A stretch of 64,000 bases of DNA from Ischnura elegans (Eukaryota > Arthropoda > Insecta > Odonata > Coenagrionidae): positions 101,108,566 through 101,172,565 of the forward strand of contig NC_060251.1 of the NCBI RefSeq assembly GCF_921293095.1, given 5' to 3'. The translations under genes and the position numbers were made by a program. Positions 23,233-32,480 of this stretch are shown in pieces. How positions within the stretch are numbered: the stretch's first letter is position 1; every line of letters starts with the position of its first letter. Under the pieces are notes generated by a model. It had not been told where the DNA came from and made no database searches. It was given only the letters and a program-made list of their open reading frames with translations.

Positions 23233-23345
23233 CATGTGAGGACGTTAACCCTATACAGAACCCATGCCCTGAAAGACCTCTATGGTATATCGCCTTGTCT
23301 GGCCAGTCAAGTGAACTTTGCAGAGCTTGAGTGTCCTTTTTGATG
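23233..23345 (+). other. candidate exon C of gene inside the element
   Basis: Follows a pyrimidine-rich acceptor (TTAGTTTCTTTTAG). In the phase expected after exon B's GTGAGT donor the frame reads HVRTLTLYRTHALKDLYG and continues open to a stop near 23343. A second frame is also open to 23328. With two frames open, the evidence for this block is weaker than for A and B. Confidence 0.2.
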
Positions 23346-23559
23346 TACACCAATGATAGACATCTACATTTGGTTCATGGAAAATCGTTAGGTTTGCTGT
23401 ATATACCAGATATAGGCATCTACATTTGGATTGAATTAGGTATAATGCTAACTTTGTACTCTCAGTAGGGATGTAAATCTTATGTAGCTTTTTATAGAAG
23501 TTTGCGCAAGTGTTTTAAGCATGTTGATATGATATTTATAATAAATATTTCCATCAGAA

Positions 23560-23692
23560 AATTTCTTATTAATAACATTTTGTAACTGATAGTGGTAAGA
23601 AATTTTCTTGTAGAAAATTTTTATAAGAAAATTTCTTATAAGAAATATGTACAATTTCTGATAAGAAATTTTCTTATAAGAATTTTCCAATG
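23560..23692. repeat. cluster of TTCTTATAAGAA palindromes
   Basis: Variants of AAATTTCTTATAAGAAATTT occur four to five times in about 130 bp. They can pair within and between copies. The minus-strand open frame here (23448-23690) is a by-product of this repetitive composition. Confidence 0.7.
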
Positions 23693-23843
23693 GGGGGGGG
23701 TTTTAGGTGCAAATAATACTTAGGAGTGTGGGAGTATTGCATACCCGCCAGGGAAAGCAGGAGTTGCGGGGTCGTCCTCCAGGAAAGTTTTAAGAATAAT
23801 GGTTCAAAATGGCGAGTTTTACGGCTTTCTGGGGGATATTTGA

Positions 23844-23893
23844 TTAATCCTAACACTATGCTATAAGTAATATAGCATTGTGTTAGGATTAAT
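23844..23893. repeat. hairpin with 23-bp near-perfect stem
   Basis: ATTAATCCTAACACTATGCT and TAGCATTGTGTTAGGATTAA are reverse complements apart from one mismatch, with a loop of about 5 nt centred near 23869. It sits just upstream of the open block at 23917. Confidence 0.85.
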
Positions 23894-23916
23894 TAATTTA
23901 TAACTGATCCAATTAA

Positions 23917-24204
23917 GTAAAATGGACTAAACTTAAAAATTTCGTTACCGAAGACCAGAGAATAGGAATTGTGAAGGCAATTGAATCAAATAACTCAGGG
24001 GTGTACATCTTGCAGTGTGACAAGGAGGATTTCTTTGAATTGCCTCTTAGAAGTGGTACCATTGGTATATTTGTAGTAAAAAAATTAGTACCTGGATGCA
24101 AATTGCAGTCCACCCAGATTTTATCTAAGTGTGTTTTGTTGCCCTACAAAGAAGATGGACAGTTTTTGTGTGTGCCATATTGTAATGTGGAAAAGTGCTG
24201 TTGA
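23917..24204 (+). CDS. unrecognised coding block, likely last exon
   Basis: About 95 codons are open from just after a stop at 23914 to the stop at 24204. The sequence looks like real protein: WTKLKNFVTEDQRIGIVKAI, then GVYILQCDKEDFFELPLRSG, GIFVVKKLVPGCKLQ, ILSKCVLLPYKEDGQF and VPYCNVEKCC. There is no good ATG at the front, so it would be the 3' exon of a spliced gene; the nearest acceptor-like AG (ATTAAG) is weak. Two AATAAA signals follow the stop (24224 and 24252), as expected for a 3' UTR. It lies inside the 2.57-kb element, so it is either transposon-encoded or a captured host gene fragment. I do not recognise the domain. Confidence 0.5.
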   Translation, partial: VKWTKLKNFVTEDQRIGIVKAIESNNSGVYILQCDKEDFFELPLRSGTIGIFVVKKLVPGCKLQSTQILSKCVLLPYKEDGQFLCVPYCNVEKCC

Positions 24205-24221
24205 AATTTTCCTAATTTTGT

Positions 24222-24262
24222 CCTAATAAAAATTGTCCTAATTTGTGAAAATAAAAGTTGGG
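24222..24262 (+). terminator. two AATAAA poly(A) signals after the coding block
   Basis: AATAAA occurs at about 24224 (CTAATAAAAATTG) and 24252 (AAAATAAAAGTTG), 20 and 48 bp after the stop codon at 24204. Their position fits a short 3' UTR. Confidence 0.45.
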
Positions 24263-24360
24263 GACCTTCTGAACTGATATTGATTTTTTGTTTTCCACTT
24301 TTAACCATTTTGTCCTATAGCATTGATTGTTAATGTATTTAATTTCATTTTGATTTATAG

Positions 24361-24409
24361 GGAGTTAAAGGTAAAGATTCTATCTACCGGTATCGTATCA
24401 AGTGAGAAG
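24361..24409 (+). other. candidate small exon (49 nt)
   Basis: Bounded by TTGATTTATAG and GGTAAAT donor-like sequence, with the open frame ELKVKILSTGIVSSEK. It lies beyond the poly(A) signals, so it does not fit the same transcript unless that site is skipped. Confidence 0.15.
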
Positions 24410-24454
24410 GTAAATTAATTTAACTTTCATTCTATAAAAATGAGAAATGCCAGT

Positions 24455-24688
24455 AAAATATAGCTTTTGTTGGGAAACGGATGGCAGAATGTAAAAGGGC
24501 CAACGGTATATCGTTGGAGATTTGTTGGCCTTGGGTTGGGAATACGAAGGCCCGACTGTAATGCTCTGTTGGCCCATCGTTGGGGAATCGTTGGTTGGGA
24601 TACGGTTGGCGAGGTGGCCAAATCATACCATGGGCCAACCGCTGTGTCCCACCATCTGCCAACAGAGGGCCAACCAAAAATGTTACTT
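24455..24688. repeat. right subterminal array of GTTGGCC/GGCCAAC motifs
   Basis: The inverted partner of the left array: GGGCCAACGG, TTGGCCTTGGGTTGGG, GTTGGCCCATCGTTGGGG and GGCCAACC words lead up to the terminal ATGTTACTTGGG. The four overlapping open frames here are artefacts of the repeats. Confidence 0.8.
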
Positions 24689-25336
24689 GGGCACCCTGGC
24701 ACTCGATTACTTTCCTCATCTGTGTGATGAACTTTTGAATCCGGTTGTCATATCAGCTTCCGTCCTCATTGCTATGATGGGCGTTGATATCCTCTTACAC
24801 TTTGTCGTCCGTCACAAACATCATTCCTCCTAGATGCCTCTTCCGGACAAGCAACATGTGGAAATCCCAGTGTGATAAGAGTTCAAAAAATCTTCCCTTT
24901 CCTCTCCAGAATGGCAAAAAGCTTCTTCTGCGTATTCCATGTGCTGCCTCTGGTGGTCTTTGGTGAGTTGTCTGGGTATCCACCGGGCAGTGGACGTTTG
25001 CGCAGCCATTAAGGAACTTGTGGCACCATTTACGAATGTTTTTAACATCCATACATTTTTCAGCGTACACCTACCTAATTGGTGATTAATATCAATTGGT
25101 GCCACATTTTTCCTGGTCAAAAATCGTATGACAGACCGGATTTCAAACCTGGACGGAGACGTGAGGGGAAGCTCCATGGAGACGGCTGCTTTGCCAACAA
25201 TGATCGGTCAACAATGCTTCGCAGTGGTTGAGAGTGGGAGTGGAGGAACCAAGGAACATGGTGGTGTTGGCAGATTGCACCTAGTGCTTCATGTGGCGAC
25301 GCAACGACTTACGGGACTTTTAAGTTTACCCTTGTA

Positions 25337-26457
25337 TAGTACATTATCTCTTTCGGTGCTAAAGTAACCTAGTGTAACGTAACTATGTCTCACTATTTTC
25401 ACCCCCATTGAGTTCAAAGGGATTTTCTGCTAGTAATACCATGTAGCAGAAAAAATACCATGTATTTTTTCTGCTAAAAATACCATGTAATTTACTTGGT
25501 CACATCATTTCCAATTTTTAGCATTTCTGCATGAGAAATCAAATTACTAGGCTAGTAAATATAGTGAATAGATGTATACCTCATTATTTTTTTATTTTAA
25601 ACTATAGCACAAGATAATTTGAAATGATGAAAGGCGATGCATAGCACACCATATGGCAAGCTAAGAAAGGATATTCGATTCTATATACTTGGCTGCTTAT
25701 TCCTAGTTTCTCCTTTAACCACATGTTTACCGAACGAAAGAATACAAGAAAGACAACTAAAATGCTAGAATTTTCAAATGAATTGCTGCTACAATGTTTT
25801 AAATCACCACCTTCAGTACTGGAGTCATGCATCAACATCCTGAAGCCACTTCTAACTTAAAATTACATACAAATAATTGCAGCGGGAAAGGGTACATACC
25901 TTACTGTATTTCGTAGGGGAAAAATTTTCTCTTCTAATCGCCCAAATGCACTTCTTCTTCAACTCAAGATCTTTTGGGAAGCTAAAAACTTAAACTTTGG
26001 ATCCAGTCCCGGAGTTTCCTTCACATCCTGGCAATATGCACACAAAAGGCATTTTTAACAAAAATACCTCACAAACACGTTTCAGAAGCCCAGTGAATGA
26101 AATTAAAGAATAAGGGAAACTTCACCATAACCAGACACTCTATTTTTCACCAACTTAACCACAAAAATCCCTGAAATGTGATGAGACCTAACATAAACAA
26201 CGCGATCTCCAATGCCAGTCACTTGCGTTCGGGCCTTCTTTCTAGGAAGATATGTCACCACCCGCAAAAGAAAATAGTCCCAGACCGGATACAGTTATAT
26301 TGACAAGATAAAATTTTATCGATGCATATGAATTTGCCAGTCCTCTTGTATCTTCTTTTGTCAATAAAGGAAATAAAGAGACAAAACCTTTTCAGTAACT
26401 TCCTCAGCACAATTTCTTGTATCTTGATAGTGCACCCTCGTATCCAGATACGTAAAA
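25337..26457. other. no recognisable gene; one hairpin
   Basis: AT-rich. A perfect 14-bp stem (AGCAGAAAAAATAC at 25445-25458 pairing with 25462-25475) has a 3-nt loop, and CATG words repeat around it. The part next to 26457 may include decayed 3' LTR or untranslated sequence of the gypsy element, but no LTR boundary could be set. Confidence 0.4.
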
Positions 26458-27230
26458 TTATTGTGCCATCTGGGGTGGCACTAACTCCTCACATCCAGTT
26501 CCCTCAGGCTCAAATGCTTTTTCAGGTTCAGCCAACCCATCTTGTTTGCCCATGTCCTTTCCTTTACACTGGTCCCCCCTTTGCCTTAGTTGATCAATGT
26601 GCCTGTGGATGATAACATCCTCATCGGTTAAAACCGTATACAGTCTAGACCCCAACACTTCCTTCACCACCCCTGACATCCACACCATTTTCCCCTGTGG
26701 GTATATTTTAGCCATCACTCTTTGCCCTTCACTTAAAACTCTCAAACATGAGTCACCATGAGCCTGGATCTGAGCATTTTTTTTTTCATTCACCTGTTTC
26801 CCTATATTGGGTTTAGTCATTGCCAACCATAAGCGAAGAGCTCTTCCAAACATTAGCACACTAAGAGGCTCTCCAGTGGTCATGTGCGGCATTATTCTGT
26901 AATTAAATAAAAGCGTGGCAAGGCAACATGCTAGGGTGTTCCATCACTGATTTAAGTTTTCACTTTGTTTTTAAACACTCTGACCATGTTCTCTGCAGCA
27001 CCATTGGAAGCTGTATGATATGGGGGAAAAGATGTGTTGAATTCCATTTTCTTTACAGAATTCCCTGAACAAGGATGAAGTGAAGGCAGAACCATTGTCA
27101 GAAACAATTTTCTCTGGGATACCAAATGTGGCAAAAATATCTCTTGGGTGCATAATAACCTCGTCTGATGAGCTATTACATATTTCCTTCACTTCTGGCC
27201 ATTTGGTTGAACTGTCAATTACTATTAAAA
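26458..27230 (-). pseudogene. Ty3/gypsy integrase, decayed
   Basis: Minus-strand integrase of a gypsy-class LTR retrotransposon in two frames. The N-terminal part (from about 27230) has VLIVIDSSTKWPEV with the first catalytic Asp, IFATFGIPEKIVSDNGSAFT with the second, and NGIQH. After a frameshift comes PPYHTASNGAAENMVRVFKN with the catalytic Glu. The C-terminal part (26458-26892) has PHMTTGEPLSVLMFGRALR, a basic linker, GQRVMAK and the GWLPG-like MVWMSGVVKEV fold with RHIDQLR. A stop at 26458 ends it. The three catalytic residues are retained but the frame is broken. The zinc-binding N-terminus, RT and protease are missing because Penelope-like sequence replaces the region to the right of 27230. 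Confidence 0.85.
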
Positions 27231-27231
27231 C

Positions 27232-27394
27232 AGGCACCTCTTGGAAATGGGGCACCGAAGCAGTTTTGACCCAGAAATACTCCATTTTACCTGTAAAGGA
27301 AGGAGGATGAATGCCTTAGAAATTTGGGAGATATCTAAAAATGGAAACCTGATTAATGACATGACCTTTGCCAACTATTATGACTAATGATCCT
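27232..27394 (+). mobile_element. Penelope-like element, 3' fragment (first copy)
   Basis: The plus strand reads HLLEMGH, SSFDPEILHFTCKGRRMNAL, EIWEISKNGNLINDMTF. This is the extreme C-terminus of a Penelope-like protein downstream of its GIY-YIG domain. About 85-90 percent of bases match 28292-28437, the same region of the adjacent copy. It begins abruptly inside the gypsy integrase. Confidence 0.7.
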
Positions 27395-27395
27395 C

Positions 27396-28580
27396 TGAAT
27401 GAAATTATTTTTCATTTGACCAAAAATATTACCGCATGAATGAAGGATTGGTCATAGGCTGTCCGCTTTCACCTCTCCTTGCAGATATATTCATCGACAG
27501 CTGGGAAAGAAAACTGTTAAATTCTAAGGATGTTTTACTTAAGAATGATTTCTATTGGTACAGATATGTTGGTGACATAATTTGTTTGTGGACAGGCAGC
27601 AAGCGGCCACTTGACAGATTTTCATCCCTTATAAATAGTCTCCTCCAGAAAATTATACTAACAAAAGAAGTTGGAGGACTAAACTTTATTTTTTTTAGAT
27701 TTGATCATCTCAATTGAAAATAATAGACGGGTTTTCCATTTACAGAAAACCCACCCATAATGATGCCGTAATACCCAATTGTTCATGCCATCCCCACTCC
27801 CATAAACACACGTCCTTTCACGCAATGGTTCACCGCCTACTTAACATTCCCCTTCGGGAAACTGATTTTAAACAGGAATGAAATACCATTCAACAAATTG
27901 CTCATAACAACGGATAGGAGGAATCTTTAATCACACAGATTTTAAATGGGAAATTAAAACATATTGCCCTCTCCAAGTCAAGTTCCTTGCGACCCGTCGA
28001 ACCGAGCACTTCAACAAAATGTTGTAAAATACCTTTTATCAGCACTTTATCAAATGCTATAACCCAAGCTATCCCTAAAAATAAATATAAGGTTGCTTTT
28101 TGTATAACAATACTTTGGGAAGACTGTTAAATAATGCTAAGGATGTTATTGAACCCAAATTAAAATCTGGCATTTGTATATTAAAGTGCAATAAATGTGA
28201 TTCATGCTACATCGGCCAAATGGGACGAGACTTCAAGAGAAGGTTGAAGGAGCTCTGGGTGTGTTGGAAGAACAAGGATGATACATTTGCCCGGCACCTC
28301 TTGTAAATGGGGCACTGAAGTAGTTTCGATCCAGATATACTCTATTTTACCAGTAAAGGAAGGAGGATGGATGCCTAAGAAATTTGGGAGATATCTTCAA
28401 ATGGAAACCTGGTTAATGGCATGACCTTTCCCAACCCATCCCCCTTATTACTCATCACCCTCCCAAATCCCCCACCTGCTCCCACCACATTTCTGTATTT
28501 GATAATGGTGTAATAGTCGAAACCGGTTATAAAATATAAAAGCTTTATGAACTTGTGGAAGAAACAAAGTGTTTTTCATT
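27396..28580 (+). mobile_element. Penelope-like retroelement, 5'-truncated
   Basis: The RT part (27396-27717) has YYRMNEGLVIGCPLSPLLAD and FYWYRYVGDIICLW; the catalytic box reads YVGD, not the usual YVDD, so one catalytic Asp is lost. It continues through frameshifted LNF and CHPHSHKHTSFH pieces. The GIY-YIG endonuclease is at 28100-28306: LKSGICILKCNKCDSCYIGQ, then GRDFKRRLKE and DDTFARHLL, followed by an in-frame stop, FDPDILYFTSKGRRMDA and EIWEI. The 3' tail to about 28580 has GAAACCGGTTATAAAATATA, typical of these elements. Lying directly after another Penelope fragment in the same orientation, it forms a tandem pair, a common state for this class. It is dead because of the YVGD change, stops and truncation. 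Confidence 0.85.
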
Positions 28581-28642
28581 ATTAATAGCAATTTATTAGT
28601 TTTTCTAATTATTTTCTTGAAAAAATTATGATTTTTTTTTAC

Positions 28643-28988
28643 TGTTGAGGACCTCAAATACGGAATCCTGAAATCCGGAAAACCAGAAATCCAGAATGGC
28701 TCACGACTTACTTGGCTACATAAGCATCTACGTAGAGGTGTCATAGGTGACCACATGTACACCCTTCACTATGGAAAAATACGAGTGATGAAACAAGTCA
28801 TCAGCTTCACTCTCCTTGGTTATATGACTCAGAGAAATGGAGAATTCACCCGTCCTACTTTAAATCAAAGAGGAGTTATTAAAAATAGGAAATATCTTTG
28901 GGAAGGCCCTCAAGACCAGAAATCTAGAAAAACCAGTAATCCAGAAACCCTTTGGTCCCAAGATTTCAGGATTTGAGGTCCTCAACTA
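28643..28988. mobile_element. 346-bp TA-flanked MITE
   Basis: The ends GTTGAGGACCTCAAAT and its inverse ATTTGAGGTCCTCAAC lie between TA dinucleotides (28641-28642 and 28989-28990). Further inward the ends share CCTGAAATC words. The TA target and size fit a Tc1/mariner/pogo-type MITE. The open frames 28448-28762 and 28755-28976 are incidental. Confidence 0.85.
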
Positions 28989-28990
28989 TA

Positions 28991-29119
28991 GTTCCATGTC
29001 TTATACTAATATCATTTTTCTTCAAAAAGAAAATTTGTTCATAACTTTTGTTTTGAGCTAAATTTATTTTTGCTTCTAGGGGAGGGGGGCTGTTTCCCCC
29101 CCGCTGAATACGCCCATGA
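28991..29119. other. no recognisable gene
   Basis: Contains GGGGAGGGGGGC TGTTT CCCCCCC followed by GCTGAATACGCCCATG, likely a fragment of a GGG-ended DNA transposon terminus. Confidence 0.35.
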
Positions 29120-29121
29120 TT

Positions 29122-29463
29122 TGAGATGTAGTGAAGTCAGATATCATTGGGGATGCTGCATTTGGTCCTCATGGAAATCTTGTCACCCCCTTTGCTGACA
29201 ATATACATCTTACACGTCAGCAGAAAAATGATAATTTCTGCCACTCATTGGTAAGGTTGGTAATTGAGAGGCCCTCCTGGCATCATGAAAGGGAGATACA
29301 GGAGTATCCTCAATGAACTAGGAATGAGGAATGCCTCCCTCATTCCCTTTGATGTAATGGCTGCTGATCCTCCACAACATGTGAGTAACGAGGCGGGATG
29401 CACTTCCTCAAGGGCATTTAATTATATAATTGAAGCCCCATCCTCCACTAACCGTTTAAACAT
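29122..29463 (+). pseudogene. PIF/Harbinger transposase C-terminal fragment
   Basis: The plus strand reads DIIGDAAFGPHGNLVTPFAD then HLTRQQKNDNFCHS and VIER, the last carrying the third catalytic acidic residue of HARBI1-like nucleases. After a frameshift near 29270-29283 it continues IMKGRYRSILNELGMRN and DVMAA. The family normally reads LMTPF.DNGHLT..Q..FN...S..R..IERAFG.LKGRFR.L, so the match is good. The first two catalytic Asp residues and the N-terminus are missing. No terminal repeat is paired with it. It is a broken remnant. Confidence 0.75.
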
Positions 29464-30167
29464 TTTTTGATCGTGGAATATGTTACTTGTAAGACAGAAA
29501 GTGATGGTGAATGTCTTAGTTTGTAGAGAAAGATGATAGTTTACCATGAGTGCAAATGACAGCAGATAGAATGTAGATGAAAGGAAATGGGGAGAATATG
29601 TTGCTTCCTGATATTAGGAAAGCATGAGGCACTAAGGGGCTCTTTAGCCATCAGAAAAACCCCTCTTTTTTTAATGTAAAAATATTCTTTGCATGATGGG
29701 AAAAGCTCCAAAAAAGGATTCTAGATAGTACGTACATTAGAATAGAATTCCCTTCTGTGCCAACGTAAATGGAATGAGGAAATTTGGTGAAACAGTATCT
29801 CTTTTATATACTGAAGAACAGATTGTGGCATTTACACTTGCACAGTTTTTTTTTGTTTCATGAAACAAATTGATAATTAAAATATTCAGTTCAAATAATT
29901 AAGTTATAGTCTGAATAGAAGATACCCTTACTTCTTTTTGTGATAATTTCTCCTGTATGTGGTGTTAACATCAAGTGAACAAGTAATTTTTCATTGTGAA
30001 TATCCATTTGGATAATGCTAAGCGGAGCATTTGCTTTGTTAGGAAGCGTGAAATTTTTTACTTCATCATACACAGTAAATATTTCCATAAAAGAAGCATG
30101 CAATAAAAAGAATCATAGCAGTTGATGATGGTATGACTAAACATTTAGAAAAAGGGAAAAATTTGTC
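29464..30167. other. no recognisable gene
   Basis: AT-rich, with short minus-strand frames only (29891-30103). Confidence 0.4.
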
Positions 30168-30300
30168 GTGAAGCCTCATATCGTATGGTAGGTGTATTAA
30201 AATGGCTACCCTTGGAAGTGAAACTATGGTTGAAATAAACGGATTTGCAAGATAGCTTCTGAATAAAGTATTAAAATGGCAAATATGTAGTATACATCAT
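30168..30300 (-). mobile_element. second fragment of the jockey-like LINE
   Basis: The segment with CATATCGTATGGTAGGTGTA, TTAAAATGGCTACCCTTGGA, TCTGAATAAAGTATTAAAAT and ACATCATCCTTG matches 30910-31050 inside the neighbouring LINE in the same orientation. It is a separate, more truncated copy or a partial duplication. Confidence 0.65.
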
Positions 30301-30605
30301 CCTTGCATATAGGCTGCCCGGCGACATAGATTTCCCTTATGTAGGTGAAAGCAGGTGCCAGTGAGGGCGCGCGTCCCCCTCCTTACTGGGCCTCCCTCAT
30401 TGCTTAACATATTGCAGAGCCACAATTGTAACTTTTTATGCCATAATATGGTATTGTCTTGTGTATGCGTATTATCAGTTAAAATAAAACTTCATTAAAC
30501 TTTCTATGAGTCTTCATTATTTACCATTTCTACAAAAGTACAGGTAGCTCAAGATAACTTTTGCTCCCCGCTTGAGGTTTTTCTTTATCCGCTACTGGCC
30601 GCTGT
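30301..30605. other. no recognisable gene; duplicated short block
   Basis: The block GGCTGCCCGGCGACATAGAT followed by TTCCCTTATGTAGGTGAAA (30310-30355) has a diverged counterpart at 32585-32635 beyond the LINE. The two copies roughly flank the LINE region. The origin is unclear. Confidence 0.35.
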
Positions 30606-32480
30606 TCATCTACATCTACATAATAACCCGCAAGCCGCCTAAAAGGCTTGTGGCAAGGGTTATTAGGGCACCAGCCATTTGCTCATAAAAAGGAAATGCT
30701 TTAATGAAAATACGACGCATTGATTAAAGTCATTTATGGTTCGGGAAAAAAAAGGAATTTGCATATCTATCCTTTCGGCTAAATATCTCTCTTAATTTAT
30801 CGCTTCTGTCGGACCTGGGAATAAAGTGGGGCTCTAGTATTATGTTCTCCGTGTTGCTGTTAAAGATATCCATTCTCAATTGTTCAAACAATATAAGCCT
30901 AAAAATTTGTTTTGAAGTCGCATATTGTATGATAGGTGTCTTAAAATGGGTACCCTTGGAAATGTAACTATGGTTGACGAACAACGAATTTGCGATATAG
31001 ATTCTGAATAAAGTATTAAAATGGCAAATCGTACACATCATCCTTGTACACAGCCTCCGAGTCTCCAGCGGCTTCCAGCCTAATTCGCTTAACATCTGGG
31101 TAACTCTGTACACCCGCAGCAGTTTTTGACGAACCACGGATCGTTCCTTTGTATTTCATTCAGTTCGCGGATTAAGTCTTTCTGTACCGGATCCCATATG
31201 CTCGCTGCATATTCAAGGTTCGAAATAGCACCTTTCTTTTACTTTCACATCCGAAAATCTTCCCACAATACGCTTGACGAATCCTAATTTCTTCTGTGCT
31301 ATGCCGCTAATATTCCTAACATGTGTTCCCCATGAGAGGTTCGAGGTTATCGCAACTACTAGGTACTTCACTTCGTCTGTTCTATATGTTAATACCATCC
31401 GCAGCATATACTTGGTTAAAATTGGACGAACTCCGCAAAAAATGCATCGACATGCATTTGTTCAGATTAAGTTGGAGTACCCACTCTTGGTTCCACAAAT
31501 AAATGTTGTTTCAGTCCGATGATAGAATTTCACAGTGAGAGTCATCACTAATTTTGCGATAGATGACAGCGTCGTCAGCAAACGTATTTTACAGTTAATT
31601 TTGGAGCAGAGGTCATTAATGTATATCATGAATAAAAGGGGGCCGATTACGCTTCCTTGAGGAACACCTGATGTAACTTTCACAACATCAGAGCTAATTC
31701 CGTCAAGAAATACTTTTTGTTTACGATCATACAGAAAGTCGTCTATCCTGTTTACCACTGTTTCGTTTAATCCGCATAACTGTAATTTGTATAAAAGTTT
31801 ATTGTGAGGTACCGTGTCGAAAGCTTTCTTAAAATAAAGAAATAATGTCTTTTCGATTCACCAGATTTAAGAACGTCCGCGTCGTGAAAAAAGAGCGCGA
31901 GCTGTGTTTCGCATGATCTACGTTTTCGGAATCCTTGCTGACAGCCATGGAGGAAGTTACGACTATTACGACCTATGGCCAACTGCTAAAAGGTCTAATA
32001 TCCTATTTCCTCTCTTAGGCTTGTCAACTACTTGGGCGAGAGAGTGATTTGCAATTACGTTGAGTAAGATCTCGCTGATTTCTCTATTCCTTGAAATCGG
32101 TGTTACAGTGTATCCCAATTTATAGATGGAAGTATCCCAATTTATAGATGGAATTTTTACAAAGTATCCCAATTTATGGATGGAAGATTAAAATCTCCCC
32201 CAATAACTATTACGATTTTACTGTCTGTCATTGTCAGAGTTAATACGAATATTTGATTTTCTAATTGGTAAATAATATCAACTTCATAGTTCGTAGGTTT
32301 GTAAAAAGTACAAAAATGAATACACCTTTAGTTTTGTTGATTAATAGTACAACCACCACACGCTTTCAATTTTGTTGCCAATTATTTCATGGGCGGCGCT
32401 GTGTAAATGTAATTTAACTGGTATAAAAACTCCGCCACCTGTTCTATTGAGTTCTAAATCTTATATCCTGGAGGAAAAAC
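30606..32480 (-). mobile_element. jockey-like LINE, nearly all domains but decayed
   Basis: Minus-strand non-LTR element. The 5' end near 32470 shows GGGVFIPVK, then IVIGGDFNLP near 32190, INWDTS and LAQVVDKPKRGNRILDLL, together the endonuclease domain. RT blocks follow: QQGFRKRRSCETQLALFFHD near 31930, [20 protein letters not shown] near 31660 with the usual FADD region shifted to LLTTLSS, then VKYLVVAITSNLSWGTHVRN and AQKKLGFVKRIVGRFSD near 31300. The C-terminus has QMLSELGWKPLETRRLC near 31090. The 3' end at 30606 has the CTACATCTACATAATAACCC signature, also seen alone at 9005. Frames change at least five times, so it is dead. It is the longest LINE in the window. Confidence 0.85.
32105..32187. 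repeat. triplicated 22-bp unit inside LINE
   Basis: GTATCCCAATTTATAGATGG occurs three times in direct order (about 32110, 32132 and 32163, the last with one change) within the LINE endonuclease sequence. It arose by local slippage or duplication after or during insertion. Confidence 0.85.

Larger units (their letters stand above)
22119..24691. mobile_element. 2.57-kb unclassified DNA transposon with motif-array ends
   Basis: Starts CCCAAGTAACAT and ends ATGTTACTTGGG. The outside dinucleotide CA (22117-22118 and 24692-24693) is duplicated, and excising the element with one CA restores the mariner reading frame across the site. Next to each terminus are about 230 bp packed with GTTGGGC, GTTGGCC and GGCCAAC motifs, in inverted relation at the two ends. 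Such subterminal arrays are usual for transposase-binding regions, for example in CACTA elements, but this TIR is not CACTA. Between the arrays lie several short exon-like pieces on the plus strand and a last open block with poly(A) signals. No catalytic transposase motif was recognised, so the superfamily is open. Confidence 0.8.
22027..25334 (-). mobile_element. mariner remnant interrupted by a 2.57-kb element
   Basis: The ends are TGAGAGTAAACTTAAA (22027) and, reversed, CAAGGGTAAACTTAAA (to 25334), with TA outside each. On the minus strand the transposase N-terminus starts at 25177: SRFEIRSVIRFLTRKNVAPI, then CMDVKNIRKWCHKFLNG. A deletion follows, then RWIPRQLTKDHQRQ, EDFLNSYHTG, a second deletion that removes the first catalytic Asp region and the DDD core, then RKRHLGGMMFVTDDKV and RKVIECQG. 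At that point the inner element (22119-24691) begins. The transposase resumes on its far side as DFIKKS and a stop, giving the expected family ending QGDFIKK. Without the insert the mariner would be about 730 bp, already a deletion derivative before it was hit. Confidence 0.85.

Noticed and set aside
23560-23692. CRISPR-like array
   Set aside because: The repeats are irregular palindromes without equal spacers, and the DNA is eukaryotic.
22119-24691. Two independent MITEs instead of one 2.57-kb element
   Set aside because: Each array has only one CCCAAGTAACAT terminus, and the mariner frame is restored only if the whole 22119-24691 interval is removed.
24427-24833. four overlapping frames on both strands
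   Set aside because: Produced by the right motif array and the mariner C-terminus.
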